From positions 20,227 through 84,226 of the forward strand of contig JADZFO010000047.1 of the NCBI GenBank assembly GCA_020849855.1: a stretch of 64,000 nucleotides of DNA, in the 5' to 3' direction. The DNA is from a bacterium. GTDB taxonomy: Bacteria; 4484-113; JAFGCY01. Within the stretch, counting starts at the first letter, position 1. The number at the start of each line of letters is the position of its first letter. Below are positions 1 through 9,154 of the stretch, one piece after another. Position numbers and translations under genes: made by a program. The notes under the pieces were generated by a model. The model was given only the letters and a program-made list of their open reading frames with translations, was not told the DNA's origin and ran no database searches.

Positions 1-1635
1 GTTGAACTGCTCAAAGCCCAGGGCTGAGGTGTCCAGGCTGAAGGTCCAGGGCACGGCGTTCAGGCTCTGGGCCGGCGCGTCATTCAGCAGCGCATCAATG
101 GAATCGAAGGCGCCATTCACTTCAGGGCTGAGGTTGAAGGTGCCGTGCTCCAGCAGGCGTGTCGGCGGCCGCAGGATCAGGCTGATGCCGTAGGTGTCAA
201 AGAGGTTAGCCGCATCAACGCGCGGCACCGCAAAGCCGAAGCCGACGGTGGGATCCCCGGTTTCGCGCAGGGCCAGCCAGGCCTGGTCGTTGGACCAGGT
301 CGGGAAGTAGGAGAAGAGCAGGCCGGCGACAGCCAGCACATGCGGAGCGGCGCCTGATGTGCCGCCAAAGCCCTGGTAGGCGTCCGTCGCGCCGATGCCG
401 CAGCTGGCATAGTCCTCGCCCGGCGCGGCGATATCAACGCCGGGGCCAAAGTTGGAGCCCCACCAGCCCTCGTGGCTGATGCGCGCATCAACGGAGTTCG
501 TCGCGCCGACGCTCATGCACTGCGGGTAGGCCGCCGGCCAGCGCTCAAATTCGGCGTCTTCATTGCCTGCGCTGGCGAGCAGCAGTACACCGGCCTGTTC
601 AACATCGATGCACATGTCTTCTATGACCGGCACCGGGCCAAAATATCCAAAGCTCATGGAGATGGCGCGCAGGCCGAGCTGTGAACCCAGATAGCCGGCC
701 TCGGCGACGTTCATGTCAGTGCCGTCCACCCAGTTATTGGTGACCTTGAGCGGCAGCACGCGGCAGCCCGGGGCGCCGCCGACGATGGACAGGTTGTTGT
801 CGGCCTCAGCCGCGACGATGCCGATGCAGCCAGTTCCGTGACCCTCGACATCCTCCATGCTGTTGTCCTGGTTGACCAGGTCACAGTTGACAAGCGGGAA
901 CTCCACCGCGGGGTCGATCACCGTGTTGACCAGCTCTTCGTGCTGGATATTGCAGCCGCTGTCCATCACGCCCAGCAGCACTTCTTCGTCGCCGAGGGTG
1001 AAGTCCCAGGCGCCCTGGCAGCCAATGCGGCGGATGCCCCATACCACGCCGGACACATCCGTGCTGGCCGTCCAGCCCGGGTCGTTGGGGTCATAGCAGG
1101 GACGGGCAAGGCGGGCAAAGGTGGCCCACTCAATACTGTCAGCAAAATCGCGGCGCAGCTGTTCCAGAACCGTCTGGCCATCCGCTCCCTGCGGCAGCTC
1201 GAAGCCGGCCGCCTGAGTGCGTCCCATGTAGACCTGGTTTGTAATGCGCAGGCCATAGCTGCCGGCGATTGCGTCCGTCAGGGCTTCATACTGCCTGTTC
1301 TCGCGCAGGATGGCATTGCCCTGGTCCGCCGCCCGCTCACCCAGCGGCTGCTGTACCTTTGGCAGGCCGCGCGTGGAACTGAGGCCGGGCTTGTAGGAAA
1401 CCGTGATGCGGCTGAGGGAGTAGTCGACCCCCGGCTGGCCGGGGTTTTCCAGGATCGCCTGCCACAGCGCGTCCAGCTCAGTGCGGCTGTGGGCCGAGCT
1501 GCGGCTGTCCACAGGCTGGCCCCCCTGCTGGGGCAGCTTGTCCGGCCCGGCTGAACCGCCGGAACAGGCGGCAAGGCCAAGGCTGAGGCTTAAAGCCAGG
1601 ATGCTGCTGCAGACACGGCTTAATCCACTGGGCAT
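1..1635 (-). CDS. Exported subtilase (S8) lipoprotein, 3' end cut by window edge
   Basis: This is a secreted serine protease of the subtilisin family, tethered as a lipoprotein. The frame is open from the start to the window edge, so the C-terminus is missing. A signal peptide with lipobox LAAC puts the lipid-modified Cys at residue 24. The catalytic triad is visible: Asp225 in VMDSG, His266 in EGHGTG and Ser427 in GGTSGAAPH. The usual GTSMAAP is here GTSGAAP. The oxyanion Asn lies in ASAGNED. I chose the ATG at 1635 because GGAG precedes it at good spacing; an ATG four codons upstream (1647) is possible. Residues 30-150 look like an inhibitor-type propeptide. Family assignment is secure; the substrate is unknown. 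Confidence 0.93.
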   Translation of the reverse strand, partial: MPSGLSRVCSSILALSLSLGLAACSGGSAGPDKLPQQGGQPVDSRSSAHSRTELDALWQAILENPGQPGVDYSLSRITVSYKPGLSSTRGLPKVQQPLGERAADQGNAILRENRQYEALTDAIAGSYGLRITNQVYMGRTQAAGFELPQGADGQTVLEQLRRDFADSIEWATFARLARPCYDPNDPGWTASTDVSGVVWGIRRIGCQGAWDFTLGDEEVLLGVMDSGCNIQHEELVNTVIDPAVEFPLVNCDLVNQDNSMEDVEGHGTGCIGIVAAEADNNLSIVGGAPGCRVLPLKVTNNWVDGTDMNVAEAGYLGSQLGLRAISMSFGYFGPVPVIEDMCIDVEQAGVLLLASAGNEDAEFERWPAAYPQCMSVGATNSVDARISHEGWWGSNFGPGVDIAAPGEDYASCGIGATDAYQGFGGTSGAAPHVLAVAGLLFSYFPTWSNDQAWLALRETGDPTVGFGFAVPRVDAANLFDTYGISLILRPPTRLLEHGTFNLSPEVNGAFDSIDALLNDAPAQSLNAVPWTFSLDTSALGFEQFN

Positions 1636-1753
1636 CACGGTCTCCATCTTGAAGTGCAGTCTGGGGCCGGGCACGCGGCCGGCGAAGGCAAACTCAGAGA
1701 ATAGCGCAAGTTGCCACGATGTTAAACAATTCGCGGCCAGGCGAAAGCCGCAC

Positions 1754-1780
1754 TTGAACCGGTGTTAACTAAGGTATAAA
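1754..1780 (+). promoter_or_regulatory. Promoter with -10 five bases before the ATG
   Basis: TTGAAC (1754-1759) and TATAAA (1775-1780) are separated by 15 nt. The predicted transcription start falls on or next to the ATG at 1786, and no Shine-Dalgarno is present. This suggests a leaderless mRNA. The spacer is short, so the -35 assignment is weak. Confidence 0.45.
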
Positions 1781-1785
1781 CGCGT

Positions 1786-2592
1786 ATGGCTCAGGATCCC
1801 TGGAAGCGCGCGCACCAGATCAAGCGTCTGCGGGACCAGCAGGCGCGCGAAGGCAGTCCGGCCGGCAAGGCCGGGCCGCCGCTGATTCTGCGCAGAAAGA
1901 AAGCGCCGCTGCTCGGCTGGGTCATTGCCCTGCTGTTGCTGGGCGGACTCTTTGCGGCCTGGTACTACCGCGACCTTTGGCTGCCAAGCCTGCGCGAAGA
2001 GGCTGTCAGCAATGCGCCGGAGCCCGTACGCGAGGTGGCGCAGAAGATCCCCGAGAAGCAGGTCAGGCTGGAGGCACAGCTTTTTGACCGGGGCCTTGGC
2101 ATGGGGCTGCGTCTGGATGCGGACTATCTTGAACTGCTGGCCGGTATGCGGGACAGCGACCCCGGCTGGAAGCTGACCAGCACCGGGGCCAGCAGCGTGC
2201 GCCTCAGCGCGCCGGGAGCGGTGGTCAGCGCAGTCGGCGGGCGGGTGCAGAACTACGAGCTGCAGATCGACCAGATCTATGCCAGCGAGGCCTGGCAGCC
2301 CTGGCTGAAGGGCCTGCAGGAGGCGCAGCTCAGCCCCGAGCTGCGCTACACCGCGCTAAGCGGCGACGAAGAAGCGCCAGTGGGTGAAAGCAAGTACGAG
2401 CTGCAGGGGGAGTCCTTTCAACGCAGCGATGGCTGGGTCACTCCGGTGTACATGCTGCGCTTTAACGACAACAAGCTGCGCAGCCTGGAGCTGGGCATCA
2501 AGTTTGGGGTGGCCGAGCCGGCGCCTGAGGCTGCTGCTGCCGATCCCGGGGAAGGCGCGGGCAAGACGGAAGACAGCCAGCCGGGTGGGTAG
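1786..2592 (+). CDS. Single-pass membrane protein of unknown function
   Basis: I do not recognise this 268-aa protein. It has a basic, glutamine/arginine-rich cytoplasmic N-terminus of about 40 residues, one hydrophobic helix at about residues 44-62, and an extracytoplasmic domain with alternating hydrophobic strands. The last 25 residues are rich in Ala, Glu and Gly and look disordered. The gene ends 9 bp before the next lipoprotein gene on the same strand, so the two may act together. No catalytic motif is visible. Confidence 0.85.
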   Translation: MAQDPWKRAHQIKRLRDQQAREGSPAGKAGPPLILRRKKAPLLGWVIALLLLGGLFAAWYYRDLWLPSLREEAVSNAPEPVREVAQKIPEKQVRLEAQLFDRGLGMGLRLDADYLELLAGMRDSDPGWKLTSTGASSVRLSAPGAVVSAVGGRVQNYELQIDQIYASEAWQPWLKGLQEAQLSPELRYTALSGDEEAPVGESKYELQGESFQRSDGWVTPVYMLRFNDNKLRSLELGIKFGVAEPAPEAAAADPGEGAGKTEDSQPGG

Positions 2593-2595
2593 AAT
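2590..2595 (+). promoter_or_regulatory. -10 element TAGAAT for a leaderless start
   Basis: TAGAAT lies exactly 6 nt before the ATG at 2602, so the expected start of transcription is the A of ATG. No clear -35 or Shine-Dalgarno is seen. It overlaps the end of the upstream gene. Confidence 0.4.
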
Positions 2596-2601
2596 AGGGC
2601 C

Positions 2602-3276
2602 ATGCAGCATCCCTATCCGGTGCGCGGCCGGCGCAGTCTGGTCGCAGCTCTTGCGGCGGCGCTGGCCTGCCTGAGCCTGGCCTCCTGTCCGAAGCCTGAT
2701 GAACACAGTCAGGACCCCGACCCGGCGGCCTTCAAGCCCAGTGCGCCGATTCCCGGCGATAACCCCCTGACCCGCTATGACAAGCTCTGGCTGGGCATGA
2801 CTGCGCTGGATGTCGCCCAGCAGTACAACGCGCCGGAGGGGGAGGGCAGCGGCTTCAGCCGCGTTATCCAGGACTTCGGCGCGATCCAGAACCACGTCAT
2901 TGATTTCAACCCGGCCGACACAGAGCATCCTGAGAAGACGCGCCGCATGGTGCTGCGCCTGTACCGCGATGTGCTTTGTGTGCTGGTCGACAGACGTGAA
3001 GGCCTGAGCGCCGCGGAAGCGGAAGCCTGGCACCAGGAACTGGTCAAGCAGTATGGCGAGGACAGCGTGGAAACAGTGGCCGGCGCGCAGTGGTCCTGGG
3101 GCAGCGAGTTGGGCGTGCTGCTGACCTTCACGCAGGACAACGGCCCAGAGGGCGACATCAAGGCCAATGTGGTGCTGGAACACAAGCCGACACTTGCAGC
3201 CAGCAAGGAGTATGCCCTGGCCTATGAAAAGGTGCATCCAACGAAGAGCCAGGAAGACGGCTCCGGCGCACAATAG
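2602..3276 (+). CDS. Small lipoprotein, possibly BamE-like fold
   Basis: This is a 224-aa exported protein with an arginine-containing N-terminus, a hydrophobic stretch and lipobox LASC near residue 29. The segment around residues 60-80 reads LWLGMTALDVAQQY, which resembles the K/xGM...V...G signature of SmpA/OmlA (BamE) and related small outer-membrane lipoproteins. This is a motif-level similarity only. The C-terminus is charged and low in complexity. It follows the single-pass membrane protein gene by 9 bp. Role unknown; envelope assembly would be one guess. Confidence 0.8.
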   Translation: MQHPYPVRGRRSLVAALAAALACLSLASCPKPDEHSQDPDPAAFKPSAPIPGDNPLTRYDKLWLGMTALDVAQQYNAPEGEGSGFSRVIQDFGAIQNHVIDFNPADTEHPEKTRRMVLRLYRDVLCVLVDRREGLSAAEAEAWHQELVKQYGEDSVETVAGAQWSWGSELGVLLTFTQDNGPEGDIKANVVLEHKPTLAASKEYALAYEKVHPTKSQEDGSGAQ

Positions 3277-3331
3277 GCTGCGTGGAGCATGCCAGGCAAA
3301 CTGAATACGCTGGCGCAGAGCACATGACAAC

Positions 3332-3356
3332 AAAAAGGGGCCGCTCTCGCGGCCCC
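3332..3356 (-). terminator. Rho-independent terminator for the minus-strand lipoprotein gene
   Basis: An 8-bp stem, GGGGCCGC/GCGGCCCC, with loop TCTC is followed on the minus strand by TTTTTG. It sits 22 bp past the stop of the minus-strand gene. On the plus strand the downstream side lacks a clear T-run, so it may also stop the convergent gene, but less well. Confidence 0.85.
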
Positions 3357-3378
3357 TCTGGTTTCCTATACTACTGGC

Positions 3379-5322
3379 TCAGATCGCGTGGGCGGTCCTC
3401 TTCAGCTGCTCCAGGCGCAGGCTGTTCTTCGGCTCCAGCACCAGCACGGGCTCGATGGGGTTGCTCTGTGTGTCCACATAGAAGTAGACATCCAGCTCAA
3501 CCTCATCTTCGGCGACCAGGTCCTCCGGCAGCAGATCCACCGGTTCGGCGTCAATGTCGTTCTCAAACTCGGTGTCTGCATTGAACTTGAAGGTGCGCTC
3601 TCCGACAATCAGCTCGGCCAGGTCAGGGAAGTCGCCGCCATCGATCACGGTCTCGATGTTGAAGCGCATATGGTTCTCACCGGGGATGTTCAGGAAGCGG
3701 CCGCTGACCTCCGCCTCGACGCGCTGATAGCCGGCGGCTTCAAAGGCGAGGTCCTCAATGTCAGTTGCGGTGTCGTCATCACTGATACAGTCGCGGTCGT
3801 CGTCGATGGACTCAAGCTCGTCTGAGAAGTCGCCGTCGTTGTCAGTGTCGACGCGGACCAGGTTCTCTGCGTAGACCAGCTGCGAAGACCAAGTGCTTGT
3901 GGTGCCGTCTGGGTATGTGATTACGGCAGTTACTGTGACCAGGTAGCCACTGCCAGCGGTGTTGGGCTCAATCTGAATGTCCACGTCGATATCAACCGCA
4001 CCGTCCAGCGGCAGGTCGATGGGGATGGAGGTCAGCACCAGATCAAGCGGGTTGACGAGGCCATCAAAGTCGCCCTCACCGTCATCGGTCCCGCCGCTGC
4101 TGTCATTGCCCGGCGGATCATCTGTGCCGTCATCGTCGCCGTCTTCAACGCCGTCCTTGGACGCTGAGCGGACACTTGCACCGGCGCGCGGTGTGCCGTC
4201 GGCCAGGTTGATGGTCGGCGCATAACGGAAGTCCAGGTACACACGCGTTCCGCCGGTGAGTCCTCCAACGACGGTGGTCACACCATCAGCCAGCAGTTTG
4301 GCGACGCCGCTGACGTTGGAGCGGTCAACCACGTCGATCGGGGCAATGACACGGCTGGAGAACTTGCCGGGGCCAAAGGCGCCGCTGCCATTGCCGTCAA
4401 GGTTGAACAGGTCTGCACCGGTGATGGTCAGGGTGGCGCGCAGGTCAACGGCAGTGTTACCGCTGCTGTCCGCTCCGATATTGCCCTGGCTGTCGACCGC
4501 ACTGACCACAAAGCTGTCGGTCGGAGTCCCGGTCACAGCGATGTTGTATGCCGGCGGCAGGCCCGTGCGGGGGGTCACCTGGCTGCGCAGGACCTCAATC
4601 GGCGCGCCGCCATTGCGCGAGATGTAGTACTTGCTGACGTTCGCCTGATAATTCTGGCCGATGGGCGTCAGATCGCCGACCGTGATCAGGCCGTCTCCGT
4701 TGCCGTCCACCCAGTACTCTGTCCTGAGCGGCGAGCTGTCGAGGTTGCGGAAGATCGATGACTGGAAGAAGATACCGATCGGTGTAAGGTCAGTCACCGA
4801 CACCAGTCCGTCGAAGTTATAGTCGCCGGTATTGCGCTCAATCCAGCTCAGGCCGACGGACCCGCTGCCCAGGTCCTCCACCACCAGGTCCGTGATGATG
4901 TTGGATGTGCCCACTGGCGGGATACTGACCCGCCGCTGCGCCCTGCCATAGCTGGCGCTGACACTCACAGGTCCGCCGCTATAGCCGGCCAGCGGAACAA
5001 GGCCAACATCAGCGCCTTGCTCCGTGGGGATCATCAGGGTAAGCAGCTGCTCATTGCCCTGCCAGGCCTGCCTATCAATGCTCAGGCCGTCGGGGAGACT
5101 GACGCGCAGGAAGGCGCCCTGCTGCGGGACACTCTTGAGACGCAGTACAAAGCCGGATGCGGAGCGCTCCACGCTCGCGCCATCCACGCTGCCGCCAAAG
5201 GGGCTGCTCAGCTCGGGTGCGGGAACAAAGTCGTCACTGACAGTGCCGGATTCTGTGCCGGCACCGCAGGCCGCGGCAAGCAGCAGCAACAGTAATGCCA
5301 GCAGGAACATAACTCGTTTCAT
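3379..5322 (-). CDS. Lipoprotein with dockerin-like EF-hand pair
   Basis: This is a 647-aa exported protein. The start at 5322 gives a short basic start, a leucine-rich helix and lipobox AAAC; the frame is open further upstream but that extension is not signal-like. A pair of calcium-loop repeats, GDYNFDGLVSVTDLTPIG (about residue 166) and DGNGDGLITVGDLTPIG (about 203), resembles a type I dockerin. An Asp/Gly/Ser-rich linker lies at about 395-430. The C-terminal 110 residues resemble DUF5666-type beta domains. The ATG overlaps the stop of the MocR gene (ATGA), so translation is probably coupled. A cohesin partner is not seen here. Confidence 0.88.
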   Translation of the reverse strand: MKRVMFLLALLLLLLAAACGAGTESGTVSDDFVPAPELSSPFGGSVDGASVERSASGFVLRLKSVPQQGAFLRVSLPDGLSIDRQAWQGNEQLLTLMIPTEQGADVGLVPLAGYSGGPVSVSASYGRAQRRVSIPPVGTSNIITDLVVEDLGSGSVGLSWIERNTGDYNFDGLVSVTDLTPIGIFFQSSIFRNLDSSPLRTEYWVDGNGDGLITVGDLTPIGQNYQANVSKYYISRNGGAPIEVLRSQVTPRTGLPPAYNIAVTGTPTDSFVVSAVDSQGNIGADSSGNTAVDLRATLTITGADLFNLDGNGSGAFGPGKFSSRVIAPIDVVDRSNVSGVAKLLADGVTTVVGGLTGGTRVYLDFRYAPTINLADGTPRAGASVRSASKDGVEDGDDDGTDDPPGNDSSGGTDDGEGDFDGLVNPLDLVLTSIPIDLPLDGAVDIDVDIQIEPNTAGSGYLVTVTAVITYPDGTTSTWSSQLVYAENLVRVDTDNDGDFSDELESIDDDRDCISDDDTATDIEDLAFEAAGYQRVEAEVSGRFLNIPGENHMRFNIETVIDGGDFPDLAELIVGERTFKFNADTEFENDIDAEPVDLLPEDLVAEDEVELDVYFYVDTQSNPIEPVLVLEPKNSLRLEQLKRTAHAI

Positions 5323-6854
5323 GAGAACAACTCCTCGTAGCCAGCGGTCACGGAGGCCAGCAGATCCGGTTTGTCCAGGCAGTCTGCGATTACGCTGCAC
5401 AGTATTTTCACGCCAGTTTCAATTTCCTCTGCACGGCTGCGCGAGAAGGACAGCCGCAGCGCCGGCCTGTCCTTGCGGTCAGGCATGCAGAAAGCCGCGG
5501 GCAGAAACTCAACCCCCGCATCCCGGCAGAAGGAGAGAAGTGGAACAGACATAATCTGCTCCGGAAGCTCAACCCAAACCGAAAAACCGCCCGCCGGGAT
5601 GCGGAAACGGCAGCCTTCCGGAAGATGCTTGCGCAGGGTCTCACACATGATATCGCGGCGCTGCCGGTATTCCTTTACCGAGCGCCGCACGTGCTTTTCG
5701 AAGTGTCCCTTGAGGATGAATTCATGCAGCAGGGCCTGCAGGAAATAGCTGTCGCCAACGTCGGAACCCAGCTTAGCCATCACCAGGGGCCAGGAGATCG
5801 CCGCCGGGCAGGTGATCCAGCCAATGCGCAGGCCTGGCAGGAAGGACTTGCTGAAAGTGCCGATGTGGATCACATAGCCGCCAGGGTCAATGGACTTCAG
5901 CGGCGGCGGGGCCTCGCCTTCGTAGCGCAGCAGGCGGCCCCAGTCATCCTCGATGATCGGAACTCGGTGCCTTGCCGCCAGGCGGATCAGGTGTTCGCGG
6001 CGGGCCTGGCTCATTGTCACGCCGGTCGGGTTGTGATAGGTCGGGATCGTGATTACCGCCCGGACTTCACCCTGGGCCAGTACTCCGGCCAGATATTCCG
6101 TGTCCATGCCCTCGCCATCCATCGGGATGGCGACGAAGTCGATGCGCTTGGCAATCAGCAGGTTCAGCAGGCCCGAGAAGCTGGGCGACTCTATGGCCAC
6201 ACGCTGCCCGGGCCGCACCAGCAGATCCAGGACCAGAGCCAGGGAACGCTGGAAACCGCCTGTCAGGATGATGTCATTCTCGCCTTCGGCCATCGGCACG
6301 CCGGCAAGGGCCATTTCCTTCTCCAGGTACTCCACCATCGGCTGGTAGCCCTGCGGGTTGCCGCGGTCAAAGAAGAACTGCTGCGGGTACCACAGCATAT
6401 TTGTGGCCACCTGCTTGATGCGCTCAAAGGGGAAGAGCACCGGGTCGGGGCTGGCCTGCGTGAAGCGGATCAGGTCACCGCCATGACGCTTGCTGCGGGG
6501 CATGCCGAAGAACTCGCTGTTGAAGCTGTAGGGCTCCCAGCGCATCGGCGGCAACTGCGCCAGGTCGCTTTGCATTTCATCGCGGGTGCGCAGGTTGGAG
6601 CCGACCACAACGTCCGGCCGCTCGGCAATGTAGGTACCGCTGCCGTGGCGGGTCTCGATGATTCGCTCGGCCGAGAGCTCGTCAAAGGCCGTCCGCACCG
6701 TCTTGACCGAAATGCCAAGATCCCTGGCGAGCTCGCGCACGCTTGGGATCTTCGTGCCGGCCGGCAGCAGGCCATCGCGGACCAGGTCCGTGATCTGCTG
6801 CCGGATCTGCTCATAGACCGGCGTCTTGCTTTCTCTGTCTATCTTGAGGTTCAT
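5319..6854 (-). CDS. MocR-family transcriptional regulator (GntR HTH + PLP aminotransferase-like domain)
   Basis: Residues 1-70 form a GntR winged helix (PVYEQIRQQI...ARDLGISVKTVRTAFDEL...HGSGTYI). The rest is a fold-type I aminotransferase domain. The PLP-binding lysine is in TFSKSFLPGLRIGW, and the HNPTG motif that contacts the cofactor is present (YHNPTGVTM). MocR proteins sense PLP or amino compounds and usually control neighbouring genes. I chose the ATG at 6854, preceded by GGGGG, over an upstream in-frame ATG at 6896. It is co-transcribed with the dockerin-like lipoprotein, an unusual partner. Divergent from a lipoprotein gene across a 342-bp regulatory gap. Confidence 0.93.
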   Translation of the reverse strand: MNLKIDRESKTPVYEQIRQQITDLVRDGLLPAGTKIPSVRELARDLGISVKTVRTAFDELSAERIIETRHGSGTYIAERPDVVVGSNLRTRDEMQSDLAQLPPMRWEPYSFNSEFFGMPRSKRHGGDLIRFTQASPDPVLFPFERIKQVATNMLWYPQQFFFDRGNPQGYQPMVEYLEKEMALAGVPMAEGENDIILTGGFQRSLALVLDLLVRPGQRVAIESPSFSGLLNLLIAKRIDFVAIPMDGEGMDTEYLAGVLAQGEVRAVITIPTYHNPTGVTMSQARREHLIRLAARHRVPIIEDDWGRLLRYEGEAPPPLKSIDPGGYVIHIGTFSKSFLPGLRIGWITCPAAISWPLVMAKLGSDVGDSYFLQALLHEFILKGHFEKHVRRSVKEYRQRRDIMCETLRKHLPEGCRFRIPAGGFSVWVELPEQIMSVPLLSFCRDAGVEFLPAAFCMPDRKDRPALRLSFSRSRAEEIETGVKILCSVIADCLDKPDLLASVTAGYEELFS

Positions 6855-7196
6855 GTTCCCCCGCCTGCATAGTGTATCCCATATTGAGGAACACAAAAGA
6901 CACAGTAGCCGGCATAGTCTGGGTACACACTAAAGAAGGCCCTTTCTGTCTATCTGTAAGACCCTTATGAGTCTCAAGCTCCACCGAGGGCGGAGAAAGT
7001 ACTGATACGATGCTATCTATTACTTACTCGGTGCATAAAGCGTCCATGCGTCTGACGATAGATAAATCGGAGAAAGGCGATGGTATTAGTAGATGTCTCA
7101 ACATCAAGTGTGTCCCCCAAACTGTGCCGTGAATGTGTCTTTCGCATAAGGGCCTGCCGGGATACACTTCGCATGACTTCAGTCGGAGGTGTCGTT
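6855..7196. promoter_or_regulatory. Divergent regulatory region between MocR gene and DUF5666 lipoprotein gene
   Basis: No gene is supported in this 342-bp gap. The octamer core CTATCTRT occurs at about 6952 (CTATCTGT) and 7013 (CTATCTAT), and a related inverted copy (GATAGATA) lies near 7058. These are candidate binding sites for the MocR regulator. GGAGG at 7185-7189 is the ribosome binding site of the downstream GTG start. I could not fix -35/-10 elements. Confidence 0.4.
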
Positions 7197-9014
7197 GTGA
7201 AAGCAACAATTACAAAGTGGATGGGCCTGCTGGTCGTGGCAGCGGTCTGGGCCTTGACGAGCTGCGGAGGCGGGACCAGCCTTGGTCTTGAGAACGGCAG
7301 CGCGGCAAACCTGGATGACCAGATTCAGTCCGGCAATGGCCTCCCGGGCCTGCCGGATGACCGCGGTGGCGAGCGCAAGTCCAGCGCGGCGGATATCACT
7401 GTGGTCCTCGGCAGTGAGGCGATCCAGTCGCTGAACAGCGCAGTGGTCGACACAACCCTTGTCATGAGCGGCACTGAGACCGACATGGCCTGGGGCCTTT
7501 ACAAGGTCGAGGGCCTGGCCGGCCGCAAGGTGACCGGCCTGAGCATCGAGATCCTGACCGGGCCGGGCAGCAGCTACGGCGTTGGCGTCAGCAACTTCTC
7601 CGAGGGCGTCTGGGACTTCGTCCAGACCGGCAGCCTGCCGGAGTTCGAGGTGGACTTCACAGATGAGATGAGCCGCCTGACCAGCCAGATCGGCAACCTC
7701 TACTTTGTAGTGGTTACCGGCGCGGGCCAGGAAGCCACAGTGGTGCAGGCCTCGGTGCTGAGCCGCCCGCTGGAGCAGGGTGAAGTGGAGTTGCCGGCTT
7801 TCGGCCGGGAGCTGAGCGTCAGTGAGGGCCTGGCCGACAAGATCGTCGTCCAGTGGGCCGCTGTAGACGGTGCTGAGAGCTATGAGCTCTGGCGGGCAGC
7901 CGACCTGGACAACCAGGATGAGGTGCCCGAGCTGCTGGCGAGCATCCCGACCGTCGCCGAGCAGGCTTCCTACACCTATGAAGATTCGGCCATCACCCTC
8001 GAGACCGAGTACAAGTACCGGGTGCGCGCCATCAACGCCGCCGGCCCCGGCGAGTTCACCCGCTGGCGCAGCGGCTGGGCTGGCGTAACCCCGCCCGTTG
8101 GCGAGGACCCGGCTGACGAACTGGAGCTGACCGGCAGCATTGAGGCCATTGACGAGGCCGCCATCACTGTCGGCGGCGTCAGCTTCGCGATCAACCCGGC
8201 CACTATCTGGCTGGGTGGCGACGAGCAGGTTCTGACCCAGGCGGAGTTCACCGTCGGCCTGACGGTTGAGATCAAGGGTGACTCCAACGGCAGCGGCGGC
8301 TGGAATGCCCGCAAGGTGCAGCTTGAGGATCCCGCGGTCGATGAAATGACCGTCCTTGGCAACATTGAGGTTCTGGAAGCCGAGAGCCTGACGGTTAACG
8401 GCGCGGTCTTCGCGATCACGCCCGGCACGGAGTGGCTGGACATCAACGGCATCGCTGTAGACGCCAGCGCCTTCATGGTCGGCGACAAGGTTGAAGTTAC
8501 CGGTGACAGCGATGGCCTCGGCGGCTGGAATGCCCGCGTGGTCAAGGCTGAGGATGCCGGCGCGATTGACGAGCTGACCCAGACCGGCGCGATTGAGGAG
8601 ATCAGCGAGCTGAGCCTCAGCGTTAACGCCACCCCCTTCGCCATCACCATCGACACCGTCTGGCTGGACAACGCCGGTCAGCCGGCCCTGCCCGCGGACT
8701 TCCTGGTGGGCACCCTGGTTGAAGTGACCGGTGCCGCGGATGGCCTGGGCGGCTGGAACGCGCTGGTGGTGAAGATGCAGGACGCCGGCGGCGACAACCA
8801 GATCGAGGTGATGGGCGAGATCGAGGCTATTGACCCGGCCAGCATCACGGTGGATGGCACGACTTTTGTGATCAACGAAGCGACGGAGCTGGAAGACCAG
8901 AACAACGACCCGATTGGCCTCGAGGCCTTCACGGTCGGGCTGCTGGTGTCTGTCCAGGGCGACGCGGACGGGGAGGGCGGCTGGATCGCCACCCGGATCC
9001 GGATGGAGGACTAA
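7197..9014 (+). CDS. Lipoprotein with FnIII and four DUF5666-like repeats
   Basis: This 605-aa exported protein starts at GTG 7197, seven bases after GGAGG; the signal peptide ends in lipobox LTSC. Residues 40-190 are an unassigned beta domain. A fibronectin III domain follows (about 205-295, ending NAAGPGEFTRW). The C-terminal half is four tandem repeats of about 70 residues, each reading like LTGSIEAID...ITVGGVSF...T.W......FTVG..VEIKGD....GGWNA, the pattern of DUF5666 beta barrels. The repeats diverge from each other, so the array is not recent. Probably a cell-surface or matrix protein. Confidence 0.9.
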   Translation: MKATITKWMGLLVVAAVWALTSCGGGTSLGLENGSAANLDDQIQSGNGLPGLPDDRGGERKSSAADITVVLGSEAIQSLNSAVVDTTLVMSGTETDMAWGLYKVEGLAGRKVTGLSIEILTGPGSSYGVGVSNFSEGVWDFVQTGSLPEFEVDFTDEMSRLTSQIGNLYFVVVTGAGQEATVVQASVLSRPLEQGEVELPAFGRELSVSEGLADKIVVQWAAVDGAESYELWRAADLDNQDEVPELLASIPTVAEQASYTYEDSAITLETEYKYRVRAINAAGPGEFTRWRSGWAGVTPPVGEDPADELELTGSIEAIDEAAITVGGVSFAINPATIWLGGDEQVLTQAEFTVGLTVEIKGDSNGSGGWNARKVQLEDPAVDEMTVLGNIEVLEAESLTVNGAVFAITPGTEWLDINGIAVDASAFMVGDKVEVTGDSDGLGGWNARVVKAEDAGAIDELTQTGAIEEISELSLSVNATPFAITIDTVWLDNAGQPALPADFLVGTLVEVTGAADGLGGWNALVVKMQDAGGDNQIEVMGEIEAIDPASITVDGTTFVINEATELEDQNNDPIGLEAFTVGLLVSVQGDADGEGGWIATRIRMED

Positions 9015-9025
9015 GCTGGAATCAG

Positions 9026-9057
9026 GGCGCGGGGCTGCCATCTGGTGGCCCCGCGCC
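9026..9057 (+). terminator. Strong GC hairpin after the lipoprotein gene
   Basis: A 10-bp stem GGCGCGGGGC/GCCCCGCGCC lies 12 bp after the stop codon. No T-run follows, so it may be an RNA-end stabiliser or a T-less terminator. Confidence 0.5.
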
Positions 9058-9154
9058 TGGTGAAACTGACGCAGTGGGACCCTCCCACCAACTGAACTTT
9101 GAAATCAATCCAATCGCAGGACGGGAGTAACTCCCCCTAACCACGGAGGCAGTC

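Noticed and set aside
838..1554. 238-aa plus-strand frame
   Set aside because: It is antisense to the subtilase catalytic domain, whose triad is clear.
7179..9041. 620-aa open frame on the minus strand
   Set aside because: It is antisense to the FnIII/DUF5666 lipoprotein, which has a signal peptide, ribosome site and recognisable domains. Long antisense frames are expected in high-GC genes.
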